Below, piece by piece: positions 25,290-37,294 of a stretch of DNA of 64,000 nucleotides. The DNA comes from Epiperipatus broadwayi. Taxonomy: Eukaryota; Onychophora; Udeonychophora; Euonychophora; Peripatidae. The notes below the pieces were generated by a model, which was not told the origin of the DNA, did not search any database, and saw only the letters and a list, made by a program, of their open reading frames with translations. A program made the position numbers and the translations under genes. The DNA is taken from assembly GCA_028023455.1 (NCBI GenBank), contig JAQFVV010006653.1, forward strand, positions 310,001 to 374,000. Direction: 5' to 3'. The stretch's first letter is position 1. Every line of letters begins with the position of its first letter.

Positions 25290-25710
25290 GAATTTTGAAT
25301 GAATAGAAATTTTTAAACTTTATTTAAACTTTCCAAATACAAACAACTTGTTAGTAATAACACACAAATAGACAATACAGGTTAGTAATTACACAATGTT
25401 TCGAGTAGTATTATTTTCCACTCTTCTTTGCCTTTGACAGAATAGGTCAGTTGGTAGCCTTAAATTCAATATTCAAAAATCTAAAAGTGTGAGTTCAACT
25501 TCTAAGTGAATATTGTCACTGTGCATATATGCCAGCAACACCTGAAGAAGAGTGGAGAATACTACTCGAAATGTTGTGTAATTACTAACCCGTATTGTCT
25601 ATTTGTGTGTTATTACTAACAAGTTGTTTGTATTTGGAAAGTTTAAATAAATTTTAAGATTTTCTATACATTTCACATTCACTCATAAATGATGGAAATA
25701 GTCCAACATA
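25290..25710. mobile_element. Inverted-repeat unit with tRNA-like and hammerhead-like parts
   Basis: Arms at about 25316-25432 and 25535-25650 are inverted copies (TTCCAAATACAAACAACTTG, TACACAATGTTTCGAGTAGT and inverses). The right arm has CTGAAGA at 25542, a 6-bp helix GAGTGG/CTACTC, then GAAA at 25568. The spacer has TCAGTTGGTAGCC and GAGTTCAACTTC, resembling tRNA A and B boxes. The tail AATGATGGAAATAGTCCAA (25674-25692) is also found at both ends of the PLE at 55.6-59.2 kb, so this unit belongs to the same group. Confidence 0.65.
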
Positions 25711-26639
25711 CAAAATGAATGATTGTATACACATATGCTATATATTTGCCTTTTAACATATATGTTTCTTTTTACAGCTGAAACTCAAATCCCAGAACTT
25801 ATGTTTTTTAATTTACATCACATCTTATTGCACAAAGCTCATTCTGCACTCAGAAATTTATATCTATTTTAAAAACACACTCTGAGGGGTCATTTTTGTC
25901 ATTGAATTATTAATTCATAGCAAATTATAGTGTCTTAGGGCATTTCTGAATACACCAAATTAGGGAATATTCTTAAAAGGGAAAATCTGGATGAAAGAGA
26001 GACTACTGTACTACTCAAAGTTCAGTTCCTAAAGAGTTTAAACACTGGTTCCCAACAATATAATAGAAATGTTATTTTTAAAACAGTTTAAAAAAACATT
26101 TTACTTTAGAAAATGTTACCTTAGTTCTAGCATTAGTCAGCCATGTTTTTTTTTTTTTTTTAATTGCAATCTTTAACCAACATAATTAACTGTAGTGGAT
26201 GTTTTTTATTATTGATTCTTCTTTTTCTGATAATATTTTTGTACAAAATTGTGTATAATCATCACTTTTATTTTATGCTTAACCTTTGATTTTTTTAATG
26301 CAACTGGTAATTTCATATTCTGGTAATTTTGTCTGCTATTATACATATAATTAATTACACATCATCAAATATAGCTAACTAACCAGTAAATTTACTGATA
26401 ATTATCAACTAGGACTGCATGCTAAAACAAGCAGCCAAATTTCTTTCACAATATTATACAATTGTTCCCATATTATTCCAATATAATGTACAAAACTTTT
26501 ATTATAAGTAAAACATTACATTCAAATGTTTATAATTTAAGGTCTGACTACAGTAAAATCAAATCAGTCTGTTATTTTTGTATTTATAATGAAGGGCTTC
26601 ATATTCTATGTTGAAATATTGTCAATAGACTCACTTGGT

Positions 26640-27320
26640 AATTGATGAATAGTGTTAAGGCCAGAAAATAGTTATACTTTCCAGAGCTGATTGGTTGGTT
26701 ATTTTAGCATAATGTTCTAGTTGGTAAGTTTTGTTACTAGTAAATTTATTGGCTGATTAGTAAAATTTGATTAGATATATTTAATTATATTATTTTCAAT
26801 CTAGATAGCAGGTGCTTAATTAATATTAATTTCTGATTAATGCATTACTATTTGTAGATGTTTTTAATTCTGATTAATTTTATTTGCCATAATATTCAGA
26901 TGTTTAGAATTTAAATATTTAGTTTTGATTATTTCAGACTTTGAAATCTAATTGGTCTGTTATTTGTCAAGAGATTTTGTACATTGTTGGAATGCTAACA
27001 ATAGGTTCATTAGGCAGTTAGCAAGTGCTGTTGGGGCTGGAAAAATATTGTATTGTGGAATCTGATTGGCTGATTATTTTTATCATAAATATCATAGCTG
27101 GTAATGGTACTGGTAGATAAATATATTGGCTGGTTAGTTAAATTTGATTAAGTGTAATTAATTACATTATTTATAGTTTAGTATTGTGAACATTTGGTTC
27201 ATACATAGCAAGTTTTGAATTTGTCCATGTGTGTGCTTGCATTTTGTTAGTATTAAAGTACCAATATTTTAGTTGGATATGTTTACCATCACCTTGGTAA
27301 CAAGATCGTCTTAAATTTAA
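26640..27320 (+). repeat. Diverged direct duplication, about 370 bp
   Basis: Blocks around GATTGGTTGGTTATTTTAGC (26690) and GATTGGCTGATTATTTTTATC (27063), then ATTGGCTGATTAGTAAAATTTG (26748) and ATTGGCTGGTTAGTTAAATTTG (27123), repeat in the same order. Confidence 0.55.
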
Positions 27321-28049
27321 ATGAGAGTAGTAAAAAGAAAACTAGTATTTTATTGAAAAAAAAAAAAGTTATCCAAAAAGCTGATATATAAAAAAGAATC
27401 GATTTACCAGTAAATATTTAACTATGACCAAGCAATGTATGAAAAAAAGAAATGATATAAAAATATTTAAAAATTTTTCATTCACAAATATTGATTACCT
27501 GAAGTTTTGTAAAATTATATGAAAAAGAGTAAATGACAAAATATAAGAATATAACAATGAAATAACAAAAAAGATTATAAAAATGTCTCAAAAATTATAA
27601 AACAATATCTTGCTATTAGAAGGACAATGGTTTTGGCAATGAAAAGAAATGATGGCACTATTACTAAAAAGAAGGATGGTATCATGAAGTATATGGAAGA
27701 ATTATATAAATAACTATACATGATGTACTATCTAAATTCAACACATTCCTTAAAACATATGACTAAAGACTTAACTTAAAATGAATAAGAAATAATCATT
27801 AATAAATATCCTAGATGATATCATCAAAATAACTGCATTTAAGTAAACACTTGTAAATTATGCTATAGATATTAACTATGGATAAATACTAAACTACAAT
27901 TATAGACATATGTAGGAAAGGATCTGGGCTAATTGATAATGGTTAGGTTCAGCCAGAAATGCATCTTAGCAAACATTTGCTTTTAACATATGTTTATTCA
28001 TATTATAGACAATATCATGCATGATCATGATAAATAGGATGTGTAGATT

Positions 28050-28490
28050 CATTATAAATTAAATAAATTTATTATTTTTTTTATTTTTTAAATTTAATAA
28101 TTGAGAAAAAAATAATAAATTATTAACTAAATAATTTTTATTTAATCATTAATTATTTTTTTATATATATAATATAAAATAAAATATAAAATAAAAAAAA
28201 AAAAAATAAAAAAAAAAAAAACAAAAAAAAAAATATATTATTTTATTATTCTTTTAAAAAAAATAAAATTTTATAAAAAAAAAAGAGAAAAATCTATAAA
28301 AACTAAAAAAAAAGGAAAATTCCAAAAATAAAAAAGTGATTATGATAAATGGAATGAAAAAAGGAGAGGAAAGAGAAAAGATTGTTTGGAAAAAAACCCA
28401 AAATCTAAAATAAAAAAAGGAGATAAGATATTAAAAAAAAAAAAAAAAAATTAGGGGGGAGAAAATAAAAAAATAATTAGCCCCCAAAAA
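28050..28490. repeat. Poly(A)-rich low-complexity tract
   Basis: About 440 bp dominated by A runs with scattered T, plus GGAG and AAACCC islands. It lies between two copies of a LINE segment (about 27790 and 28505), so it may be an assembly or sequencing artefact, or a real A-rich expansion at a duplication junction. Confidence 0.7.
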
Positions 28491-28876
28491 AGTGATGGGG
28501 AAACAATCATTAATACTTATCCTGGATAATATCATCAGAGTAAATTGTATTTGCACTTGTAATTTAAACAAACAACTATATAGTAAGAAATAACAATGAA
28601 ATAAAATAGACTCTATAATTATGACAAAGTCTTTGTGGAAGTCCAATTATTTTAAATAAAGAGAGACAATCAGTTAACTATACAAAAAAAAATGGAAAAA
28701 CTCCCATGGGATTATTATAGATAGTGTAACTAAAGCAGATGAAAAAATAGAGAAATTGTTGGTAAAGCTATATAACCAATATCTAAATAATGAAGACATA
28801 TCAGATTATTAAAATAAATGCAATAATATTATTTTTTTAAAGATGTGAAAAGGAAGATCTTAGAAATTACAAAACT

Positions 28877-29139
28877 AATCACATGATCACCATTTCTTAT
28901 GCTTGCTCATAACTGTTATTAAAACAGGAAAAAGTCTCTATACAGTAGTGCCACTCAGTGCAAGCCAGAGTAATCAATAGATGCCAGAAGGCTTGTGCCT
29001 AAAATCCCTATCTACTCAGTCTGGGTATATTGGATGAATATGCACTAGATAGGGATTTTATGCATAAGCCTTTTGGCATACATTGATTATTCTGGCTTGC
29101 ACTGAGTGGCACTACTGTATGAAGAGTTTTACCTGTTTT
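28877..29139. mobile_element. Family A element (copy A5), ribozyme deleted
   Basis: 263-bp insertion in the RTE LINE with a perfect 13-bp TSD AAATTACAAAACT (28864-28876 and 29140-29152); the LINE reading NYKT resumes from the second copy. Both inverted arms are present (CAGTAGTGCCACTCAGTG with CACTGAGTGGCACTACTG) but the ribozyme at the centre is lost. Confidence 0.85.
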
Positions 29140-29340
29140 AAATTACAAAACTATCAGTCTTTTGTTAGTTCTATGCAAGATCACTACCAAGATCATTATA
29201 ACTTGCTTAAAAAAACTTTGAACTCAAATTAACCAAAGGAATAAGCTAAATTTAAAAGTTATTATAGTATATAATATCATATTAAACTTTTAAGAGAAAT
29301 TATAAAATGAATCTGCATCTGAATTGTTATTTTACATTGT

Positions 29341-30585
29341 GGGGGGGGGAGACTCCTGTCATCAGCCTAAGCCTCCTGCAAAAATCTAGACAACAAAATG
29401 GATTAAGCCATCACTCGATTAAAACATTTTTAGTGCAAAGCACGTATAATATTTTATGCAAACATTTTACTAATAATCCAGAGATGGAAGGTCCAATCCC
29501 ACATCAAGAAATTATTCCTACGGATCGGCCTTCTCCCAAAATGAGTAAACTCTGGATCCAACAGCAGGTAAGGCTGGTACTTGATAGTTTCAAAACCAGT
29601 GTCACCTCAACACTATTTCAAAATAAGATAAATTATTGGAGTACATATAATGCTATAAATCCTAACAATCCAAATATTGAAAATATATTTCCAGTAGGAA
29701 TTCTAAGGTTCTCGGGGTTGACTAAGTGACTAAAATTTGGAACCCAGATTAGTTGATTTTCTCATCAAGGTCAACCTTGGGGCCTTGCCTATGGCTGCCT
29801 TCTTGCACTATTGATGGAGCTATGGTATGGGCCCTATCTGTTCAATGTGTAGAAAACAAGAAGAAACAGTGGAACATATACTGAAAGAATGTGAAACATG
29901 GGTTAACCTGTGCAACATTTTAAAGTCTTTCATTGCAAACAAAGAGACTGCCTGTGTGGATTTAATTCAGGCATTCAATAATGGATTTTTTGGATGGATC
30001 AGACTTGCTACGTTTATTAACTTTAGCATTTGGATTCTCAGGAATAGACTGATTTTCGAAAAAGGTACAGACATTGATCCATTAAAGATGATTTTGGAAT
30101 CATTGCATGAGTTCAAAGCTAGCGATAAGAAATTCTGACAGAGATGGTTAACAGACCAAATATGGTCGTTAATATGTGTTCTGGTTTGAAGTTACTCAGA
30201 TGTAACAAATAGGTTACATCTATGATTCAGTCTTCAGGAATTGAACAGCCATGTTATAAGTGGAAGTAAAAGTTTAATTTTGATTAGTTTAAAACAAATT
30301 ATATATTAATTGAAATTTGTTCATCTAGCAAGAGGAAGATTATATGGATCAGAATTTAATTGAATGGTTTATATTAAAATTTTATCTAGACAGTTGATAT
30401 GACTCATAGAGGGAAAACTGAATTTAATATGTTATTAACAGAGAAAACTAATTTAAAAAATGTAATAGAAATACTCAATGTTACTTTTATGTAATCCTAT
30501 CATTGTGTTTTGTATTATGATTGAAATTTTGTAATTGATATGTATATTTTGCAAATCCGTTTGGGTGTGAATAAAGTCCAATTTT
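29341..30585 (+). pseudogene. Non-LTR retrotransposon 3' end with RT-type zinc finger
   Basis: C-terminal part of a second LINE type inserted into the RTE LINE. The frame at 29827-30138 begins PICSMCRKQEETVEHILKEC, a C-x2-C-x8-H-x4-C zinc knuckle of the zf-RVT kind found C-terminal to LINE reverse transcriptases, followed by WVNLCNIL and FSIWILRNRLIFEK. The preceding frame (29307-29729) is chimeric: its first dozen codons belong to the host LINE and the rest (SLLQKSRQQ, KINYWSTYNAINP) to this element; a frameshifted bridge joins the two. The element starts at a G run (29341-29349) and ends near GAATAAAGTCC without poly(A). 5'-truncated. Confidence 0.65.
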
Positions 30586-31332
30586 GAAAGTAAAAAGGCA
30601 TTTGAATCTGTAGGATTTTCCATAATGATTAAAGCTTGGGAAGATGGAGATATAGACACAGAAAATTGTATATTTTGAATAATGTTTAGCAATGATTATA
30701 TTTCATGTTATACTAAGAATATTAACATTTCTATCTGTGTACAAGTGAATGATTGTATTTATTTAAAATTTTTACGTGTTTTACAGGAAAAAATTGTATG
30801 CATTAAAATGAAAGGCTAAGGAAATAAAAATAAATGGAGATTATTTAATTAATCTACAGTTTGTAGATAATTGGGTTGTTTTTGCAAATAATATTTCATA
30901 ACTTCAGGAAATGTTTCACAAACTGTCAAATGGAAGTAATTAAAGGAAAACCAAAATTAAATGCCAAAAAACTGAAATAACGTTCTGTTGTTTTTAACAG
31001 GATAAAAAAAAGATTGATAGCAATGAACTAGATGAAATTAACTATATATCTTAGTTATAATTTTTAATATAGATAAAATTCAATAGAGAAATTAATCATA
31101 CATTTAAACTTGGTTGGACTGTTTTCAATACATATGCCTATGTGCTTGAAAATGAAGATTTTTAAAGTGGCTTTACTGGTATTTAGTTAAGAATTTGATG
31201 AGACTGATATTTACGATAAAAACACTGCAAAGATTTCAGATTACTAAATAAAGTTCAAGTGCAAAATATGTGGGTTTGAAAACAAGGATATGACTAATAT
31301 TAATGAAAATCTATTATAATAAAGTGCTGAAA

Positions 31333-31590
31333 ATCTTGAAATTGTTAGATTGGAAGTCGAACTCCGATAATGCACTATTACTTTAAATATTATAAATCTC
31401 CACCCACTCACACAGGCACACAATAGTCTCAAGCCCTGATTTAGCATGGTCAGTGAATGTTGGTTTATTTATAGAAATGCACTCTAAACTTAAGTGATTC
31501 ACTTAAGTTTTTTAAACTCTTACTGATGTGTGAGTGCATAGAGTAGTGCATTATCAGAGTTCGACTTCCGATCTAACAATTTCTAATATT
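31333..31590. mobile_element. Fold-back element in LINE
   Basis: About 42-bp terminal inverted repeats: GAAATTGTTAGATTGGAAGT, CGAACTCCGATAATGCACTA at the left and the inverse at 31546-31588. Non-coding centre with its own short hairpin (CTTAAGTGATTCACTTAAG). LINE reading continues on both sides. Confidence 0.7.
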
Positions 31591-32377
31591 AATGAGAGAA
31601 TTAAAAGGCTGAAGTACAGATAAGCTGGTTATGTTGCTAAAAGAAATGGCAATACAAAGATGACTTAAGTATTATGCTGAATATTAAGAATTATTTAAAA
31701 AATCTGGATCATATGTGAAATGGATAGGTGACCTAAAAATGTCTTGTTTGATCAAGCGAAGCTATGGATCAAAGAAATTGATTTAAATTTGGACTGACTT
31801 TCTTTCTATAGAAGACTGACAGTGATGGAAAATTATATATATATATGGGTGTGGGTGTGAGCTGAAAGCATTTTTAATTAAGGAAAATCATGGGCAACAG
31901 TTCTATTTCAAATAATAGATCATTAAGTCTTGATTAATATGTTACAAAATAAATAAAACACTACATATAACAAGTATTAAGTTTTAATAAGGTAAAAGAA
32001 TGCTATTAAAATAAAACATTTTGAAAAAGAAAATGTAAAAAAGATAAAAGAAATTGAAATATAAATAATTGAAATTATTTTAAAAACTGGTTTCCTAAGC
32101 ATAAAGGTTTGAGACCCATGGATAATATAAATTTTATTGTATATATAAAACCATTGGCAGAATATAGTTATGTAATAATAATAATACAAGTTTTAAAGTG
32201 ACTATATCACAAAAAGAAGTGCTTAAATTTGTTCCATTTATTATTATTAATAATAATGATAATTTCAAGATAGAGAGAGAAAGAGAATCAAACATAAAAT
32301 GGCATCCAATAATGAAATTTGTTTGTATTTTTAATAACAAATTTTTGCAAATCTGTCAAACAATAAATGAATGGTTT

Positions 32378-32599
32378 TAAGCCAATAAGCATCACTTGAT
32401 CGCCATTTCTTATGATTGCTTATAACAGTGCTCTCAGATTCAAAGCTCATCACTGATGAAGGCTACAAGCCAGAAACTAGTCTGGGGATATTGGATGAAT
32501 AGGCACTAAATGGGGATTTTATGCACAAGCCTTCTGGCATCCATTGATTACTCTAGCTTGCTGTGAGTGGTAATACCTATAGAGAGTTTTGCCTGTTTT
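32378..32599 (+). mobile_element. Family A hammerhead element (copy A6)
   Basis: 222-bp insertion with a perfect 16-bp TSD AATAAATGAATGGTTT (32362-32377 and 32600-32615). Left end TAAGCCAATAAGCATCAC, right end GAGAGTTTTGCCTGTTTT. Shortest copy that still holds a ribozyme, so it marks the minimal unit. Confidence 0.85.
32447..32488 (+). ncRNA. Type I hammerhead ribozyme (family A)
   Basis: TCATCA / CTGATGA / helix II GGC-UACAA-GCC / GAAAC-TA-GTC / TGGGGA. Core boxes intact, helix III C-G with UA loop, cleavage after C32482. Helix I has one A-G mismatch at the fourth pair. Distal helix I is weaker than in A2. Confidence 0.7.
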
Positions 32600-33195
32600 A
32601 ATAAATGAATGGTTTATTGTTCAGGAATTCACAAAAAGCTTGAGTATTGCAAGTGACAAAGCTGAGCCATATTCATGGGCCTTCAGTGCAGAATCTTCCA
32701 CTTTACCATTGAACCAAATTATGCTGAACTTCATCCCAATGATTTCATTCCAATTACTAGTGATGCCATGTAATATTCACGAATAACAATTAATAATAGT
32801 TTAGCCTTAATTGAGCAATTGTCATCTAAATTATCAAATTGAAACCGAGGAATGTTTTTAATTCTGACAACCGAGAATATGTTTACTGAAATTTCAGATT
32901 AATTTATGATTTTTTAAAAGCATGAATGTTGATCAGTTCACTTAGAAGATATTAGATATTATGGCAATATGTAATTTGTTAATAATAGAAGCGTTTTTTT
33001 CTTGAAATAGCATATATTTTTGAAATCTTATAGCAATTCTTTATCTACAATTTCTGTATCTAAACTGTCATTGACATTGGAGTTTATCAGTTTTTGTTTG
33101 TTTGTTTTTTTTAAAAAAAAACTTTTATCAGAAAATTTGTTATTACTTGAAATTGTTGATTGAGTTCTAATAGCCACCATTTCTATTTTGTGATA

Positions 33196-34395
33196 AACAA
33201 GACATTTATTTTTTTTATATAGCGCGATGTTTTTGTTTATAATCTATAATATTAATAAGCCAATAAGCTGATACACATGCGCTTTGCAGATGGCACTATA
33301 TAAATGAATACTCCCACTTTTTCAAACACAAGATAAAGTCTTTAAGAAAATATAGAATGAATCCACCTATATTTTCGACCCAGCCATATATGTATGGGAA
33401 AATCTGAAGTGTTTGAAATAAAGAGCGTGAAGTTATTAATTGATCACTTTAAATTACTTTTCTACATCGTAAATGAATGACGCCAATGAAATTTCTAGAA
33501 TTTACGATACGTCATTCTTATAATTAAACATATGTAAACAAGACATTTATTTTCTTATATAGCGCAATGTTTTTGTTCTATAATCTATAATATTAATAAG
33601 CCAATAAGCTGATATACACATGCGCTTTGCAGATGTCACTATATAAATGAATACTCCCACTTTTTCAAACCCAAGATAAAGTCTTTAAGAAAATATAGAA
33701 TGAATCCACCTATATTTTCGACCCAACCGTATATGTATGGGCAAATCTGAAGTGTTTGAAATAAAGAGCATGAAGTTATTAATTGATCACTTTAAATTAC
33801 TTTTCTACTTCGTAAATGAATGATGCCAATGAAATTTCTAGAATTTACGATACGTCATTCTCATAATTAAACATATGTAAACAAGACATTTATTTTTTTA
33901 ATATAGCGCAATGTTTTTGTTTATAATCTATAATATTAATAAGCCAATAAGCTGATACACATGCGCTTTGCAGATGTCACTATATAAATGAATTCTCCCA
34001 CTTTTTCAAACCCAAGATAAAGTCTTTAAGAAAATATAGAATGAATCCACCTATATTTTCGACCCAACCGTATATGTATGGGTGAATCTGAAGTGTTTGA
34101 ATGTCTTGTTTACACATGTTTAATTATAAGAATGACGTATCATAAATTCTAGAAATTTCATTGGCGTCATTCATTTACGATGTAGAAAAGTAATTTAAAG
34201 TGATCAATTAATAACTTCACGCTCTTCATTTCAAACACTTCAGATTCGCCCATACATATACGGTTGGATCGAAAATATAGGTGATTCATTCTATATTTTC
34301 TTAAAGACTTTATCTTGGGTTTGAAAAAGTGGGAGTATTCATTTATATAGTGACATCTGCAAAGCACATGTGTGTCAGCTTATTGGCTTATTAAT
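33196..34395. repeat. Tandem 341-343-bp repeat plus inverted copy
   Basis: Two complete direct units (AAGACATTTATTTT at about 33199 and 33540) and a third partial one (from about 33883), followed at about 34098-34395 by an inverted copy. Units contain AGCGCAATGTTTTTG, CCAATAAGCTGATA, CACTATATAAATGAATACTC and CGTAAATGAATGAYGCCAAT. Units differ by few substitutions. I looked for hammerhead boxes and found none. Each unit has TATATAAA, but no transcript is implied. Confidence 0.85.
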
Positions 34396-34578
34396 ATTTT
34401 GTGATAAATATTATCTTAATATAGTAAATTTTGAAGCATTTTGAGGATTAGTAAGTACTTCATTATTTAATTGATTTAATTTAAAATTTTGATCAGAATT
34501 TTGTGAAGAATTATGAAGCAATTTCATCAGAAGGTCTTCATTGATACATTTATCTTTTAAATTTTTATATAACTAATG

Positions 34579-34878
34579 TAAATATTTGAAAACCAGACAC
34601 TCTTCACAAACCTGGAACTTAATTGTAAATATAGGGGATTTGAACTCAGACTTTAAAGCACCCACCAACTATCCATACTAATTTATACAACTGATACACA
34701 TGACCACATTCATGATAAACTGGACCTACTGATGAATGCTGGTTTAGCATGAGATATGTATATTGGTGATTATTTATCTTTTCTACATGTATGTGGTCAT
34801 GTGTATCAGTAGTATGAGGTAGTGTGGATAGTGAGGGGGGGGGTCTGCTTGAAAATCTGATTTCAAATCCCCTATATT
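34579..34878 (+). mobile_element. Family D hammerhead element (copy D2)
   Basis: 300-bp insertion with a perfect 13-bp TSD TATATAACTAATG (34566-34578 and 34879-34891). Inverted arms (ATATAGGGGATTTGAACTCA with TGATTTCAAATCCCCTATAT; ACTGATACACATGACCACAT with its inverse) enclose a hammerhead. The right arm has tRNA-like boxes TATCAGTAGTATGAG and GATTTCAAATCCCC. Confidence 0.8.
34724..34767 (+). ncRNA. Type I hammerhead ribozyme (family D), A14 mutated
   Basis: ACCTA / CTGATGA / perfect 5-bp helix II ATGCT-GGTTT-AGCAT / GAGA / 3-bp helix III (A-U, U-A, A-U) with UG loop / cleavage triplet AUA / TTGGT. GAAA reads GAGA here, so activity is doubtful. Distally, GATAAAC faces GATTATT. Confidence 0.65.
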
Positions 34879-35734
34879 TATATAACTAATGGTAAATTAG
34901 CATAATTAAAATAAGACCTATTTACAAAATTATATTATTTTTAAATCATTGTTTTCAACAAGTATTTATTCATTGCAGGAAAAAAAAATCTCCAAGTTTT
35001 ATACTGTTTTTGGATTTATAATTTATCTGTATCGCTCTGCAAAAAATACTTAGTTTTTCCATTTATCGAATATCTAATATTTGTTTAGTTTTTTACAATC
35101 TCTTCATATTCAGTTTACGACTTAATCTCATTTTTTTATGATGTCTGTTCTCTCATTCGTGTAAACTACTTTAAATACATATTCATTTATTTCAATATCA
35201 ACAATAGTTTTAAAATCAAGGGCATCATTTTTGGACAATTAATTAAACTTTATCTCTACTGCCAATAAAGACCAGACATCATGTGTACTACTAATAATGT
35301 GAATCTTCCATTTTTGATTGTTGGTAAGCAAATCTTTAAAAAATCAAATGAGATTTATAATTGATACATATAATTATTTTTAAATAAAAGAAATCATAAA
35401 GAAACCAAATAATCATGGTTAGTTTAGATATAGGTTGACATTTGAACTGCCTAGTGACAGAATAAATAATTCTATACTGCTAATTAAAATGTTATTTTGT
35501 TTTATTTTTATTTAGTTGAGACTCAATTCAGGAACTCTTACTTTTGGCCCATCAATATGTGATATATCTTATTGATTTTTTTAATTGCAAAAAAAAGTTT
35601 ATTCAAGAGATAAACAGAATTCAAAAATAAAAATGTTTTATAGTGTATATATTGCATATTGAAGTAGAATATAAATTTTCTCAAATAAAATATAATTTTT
35701 TTACAGTACAGGCTTTTTCATACCTGCACTTATA

Positions 35735-35955
35735 TATGTAATATATAGGAGGTTTAAACTCAGACTTTCACACGACCCTCAACTATACATGCTATCTCAT
35801 ACTGCTGATAACCTTGATTACACACATGTCGAAATGATAAATAATCACCAATAGCTAAACCAGCACTTGTAAGTTGGTCTAGATTATCATCTCCACACAT
35901 ATATACAATCAATACTTAGTTTTATATTAAGATAGCCAATCTTCATACTTAAATA
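35735..35955 (-). mobile_element. Family D element (copy D4), decayed
   Basis: Minus strand: GATAATCTAGACCAACTTACAA, GTGCTGGTTTAGC, TATTGGTGATTATTTATC, then the tRNA-like region. CUGAUGA is mutated to CTTACAA and the GAAA region is deleted. Confidence 0.6.
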
Positions 35956-37194
35956 TAGTAAACCATTGAAAAGAATATAGCTACTAAAATGATTGAATAT
36001 ATTAATAACTTTGTGAAAGAAATTATATATATGCTAGTTGGTATTGATTGCTTGCTGTATTCAAGCTACTGACAGGCTCAGTAGTAGGGATAATGGAATA
36101 TCCTTAAGACATGAGAATTAACTATGAATAACAAAGAAACATTTTTCTACCAAGAGTACTTCTTGTTGTCTTATAGGACATGATGTTAAATTCATTGCCA
36201 ACTGTCTTTTATATTTTGCTTTTCCCTCTTCAGTCATCATGAACTTCATGTTGCCAATCATCTCACTATATTATCCATAACAATGAAAGTCTTGCATTTA
36301 TTCAATCACATTTTCATTTCTTAACTACATGCTCTCCATCTCAGATTTCAATTCTTTTTTTCATTTTTTTTTTAAAGAAAAAACCCTTGGGAATTAAGAA
36401 GGCAAAGATAGTGACAGGCGTTTAGGGCAATATAATCACTAATGAGTCGGATTGAAACTAGGTTTGAAACAGGAATTTTATCTGGCAATAGATTGTATAT
36501 TTAGTCACTCTGTTTAGGGATTTCTTTGCCTACCATGGAAATGGAATGCACTTAGAAATCATTAAAAAATGGCCTGTTTTACACAGTCTTGTTATATTAT
36601 GTTGGGGGGGGGGGTATTCATGATAGAAAGAATAATATTACTAATAGAAGTGGTAAAGCAGAAGGCAGTAGTAATATTAAAGATATGTACATAAAATATA
36701 TAAACTTTACTTGATAACTAGAATGGAGGAAGCATTTGAAGGCTAATGAGCTATCAAGATTTAAGAGTGGTATAGCAGATCTTAGTGAAATTTTCTAAAA
36801 GAAAGGAGTTTAATAGAATAGATAGACAGTCACAAGTTTTTTTTTTGTAAGGGTGGATTAATTGGTGAAAAAGAATGCATAATGTTGGATTTCCTGTAAA
36901 ATCTAATTTAATATTGTAACCTAATATTTACCATTGTAGTTAATTAATATAGCCAAAAAGCTTTAAAATTTTCTTTGGCTTTCTTTTCTAATAAAGTAAA
37001 GTAAACCCACCACTATTATGGCCAGATTGCATGCAGGTAATATAGTCAAAAATGAAATTTAAAAGTCTCTCACAGTACTACCTAAGAGAATATGAATTTG
37101 TAGAATGTATTTAAAGATGTCTTTGATCAGATTTTATTGATCAATACATATCTAAAATATATGTATCTGTGTTATTATTATTTACATTTGTCTT

Positions 37195-37294
37195 GCATTG
37201 GTGGTTGAGAGGTCAGCGTGACTGCCTTGCACTGGCAGGCAGTTGCCCGGGTTGCGCGCGTCCGGCCAATGCTATGATACTTAAAAAAAAAAAA
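37195..37294 (+). repeat. tRNA-derived SINE
   Basis: GCATTGGTGGTTGAGAGGTC, GCCTTGCAC, a degraded anticodon arm, GCCCGGGTTGCGC, CGGCCAATGC, TATGATACTT, poly(A). Acceptor strands GCATTGG and CCAATGC pair fully. The matching site in unit copy 2 is empty, so the insertion followed the duplication. Confidence 0.75.

Larger units (their letters stand above)
27590..31890 (+). pseudogene. RTE-like LINE with three nested insertions
   Basis: One decayed sense-strand LINE in broken frames. Order: linker (about 27612, MVLAMKRNDGTITKKKDGIM; second linker block about 28690-28800), RT start NYKTISLLLVLCKI and LNSNxPKE at 29143-29240, MNLHLNCYFTLW at 29307-29342, then after an insertion KKAFESVG at about 30590, IVCIKMKG at about 30795, the YADD-region equivalent FVDNWVVFANN near 30862, a KLNAKKTEITFCCF-like segment at about 30960, LGW at about 31113, and after another insertion the C-terminal block at 31590-31830. 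Insertions: family A element 28877-29139, zinc-finger LINE 29341-30585, fold-back element 31333-31590. A stretch near 27780 is repeated at 28500. Not functional. Confidence 0.7.

Noticed and set aside
33196-34395. A fourth hammerhead family in the tandem repeat
   Set aside because: No CUGANGA followed by GAAA at suitable spacing on either strand.
37195-37294. Functional tRNA gene
   Set aside because: Anticodon arm is disrupted and a poly(A) follows; this and the five similar loci are SINE copies.
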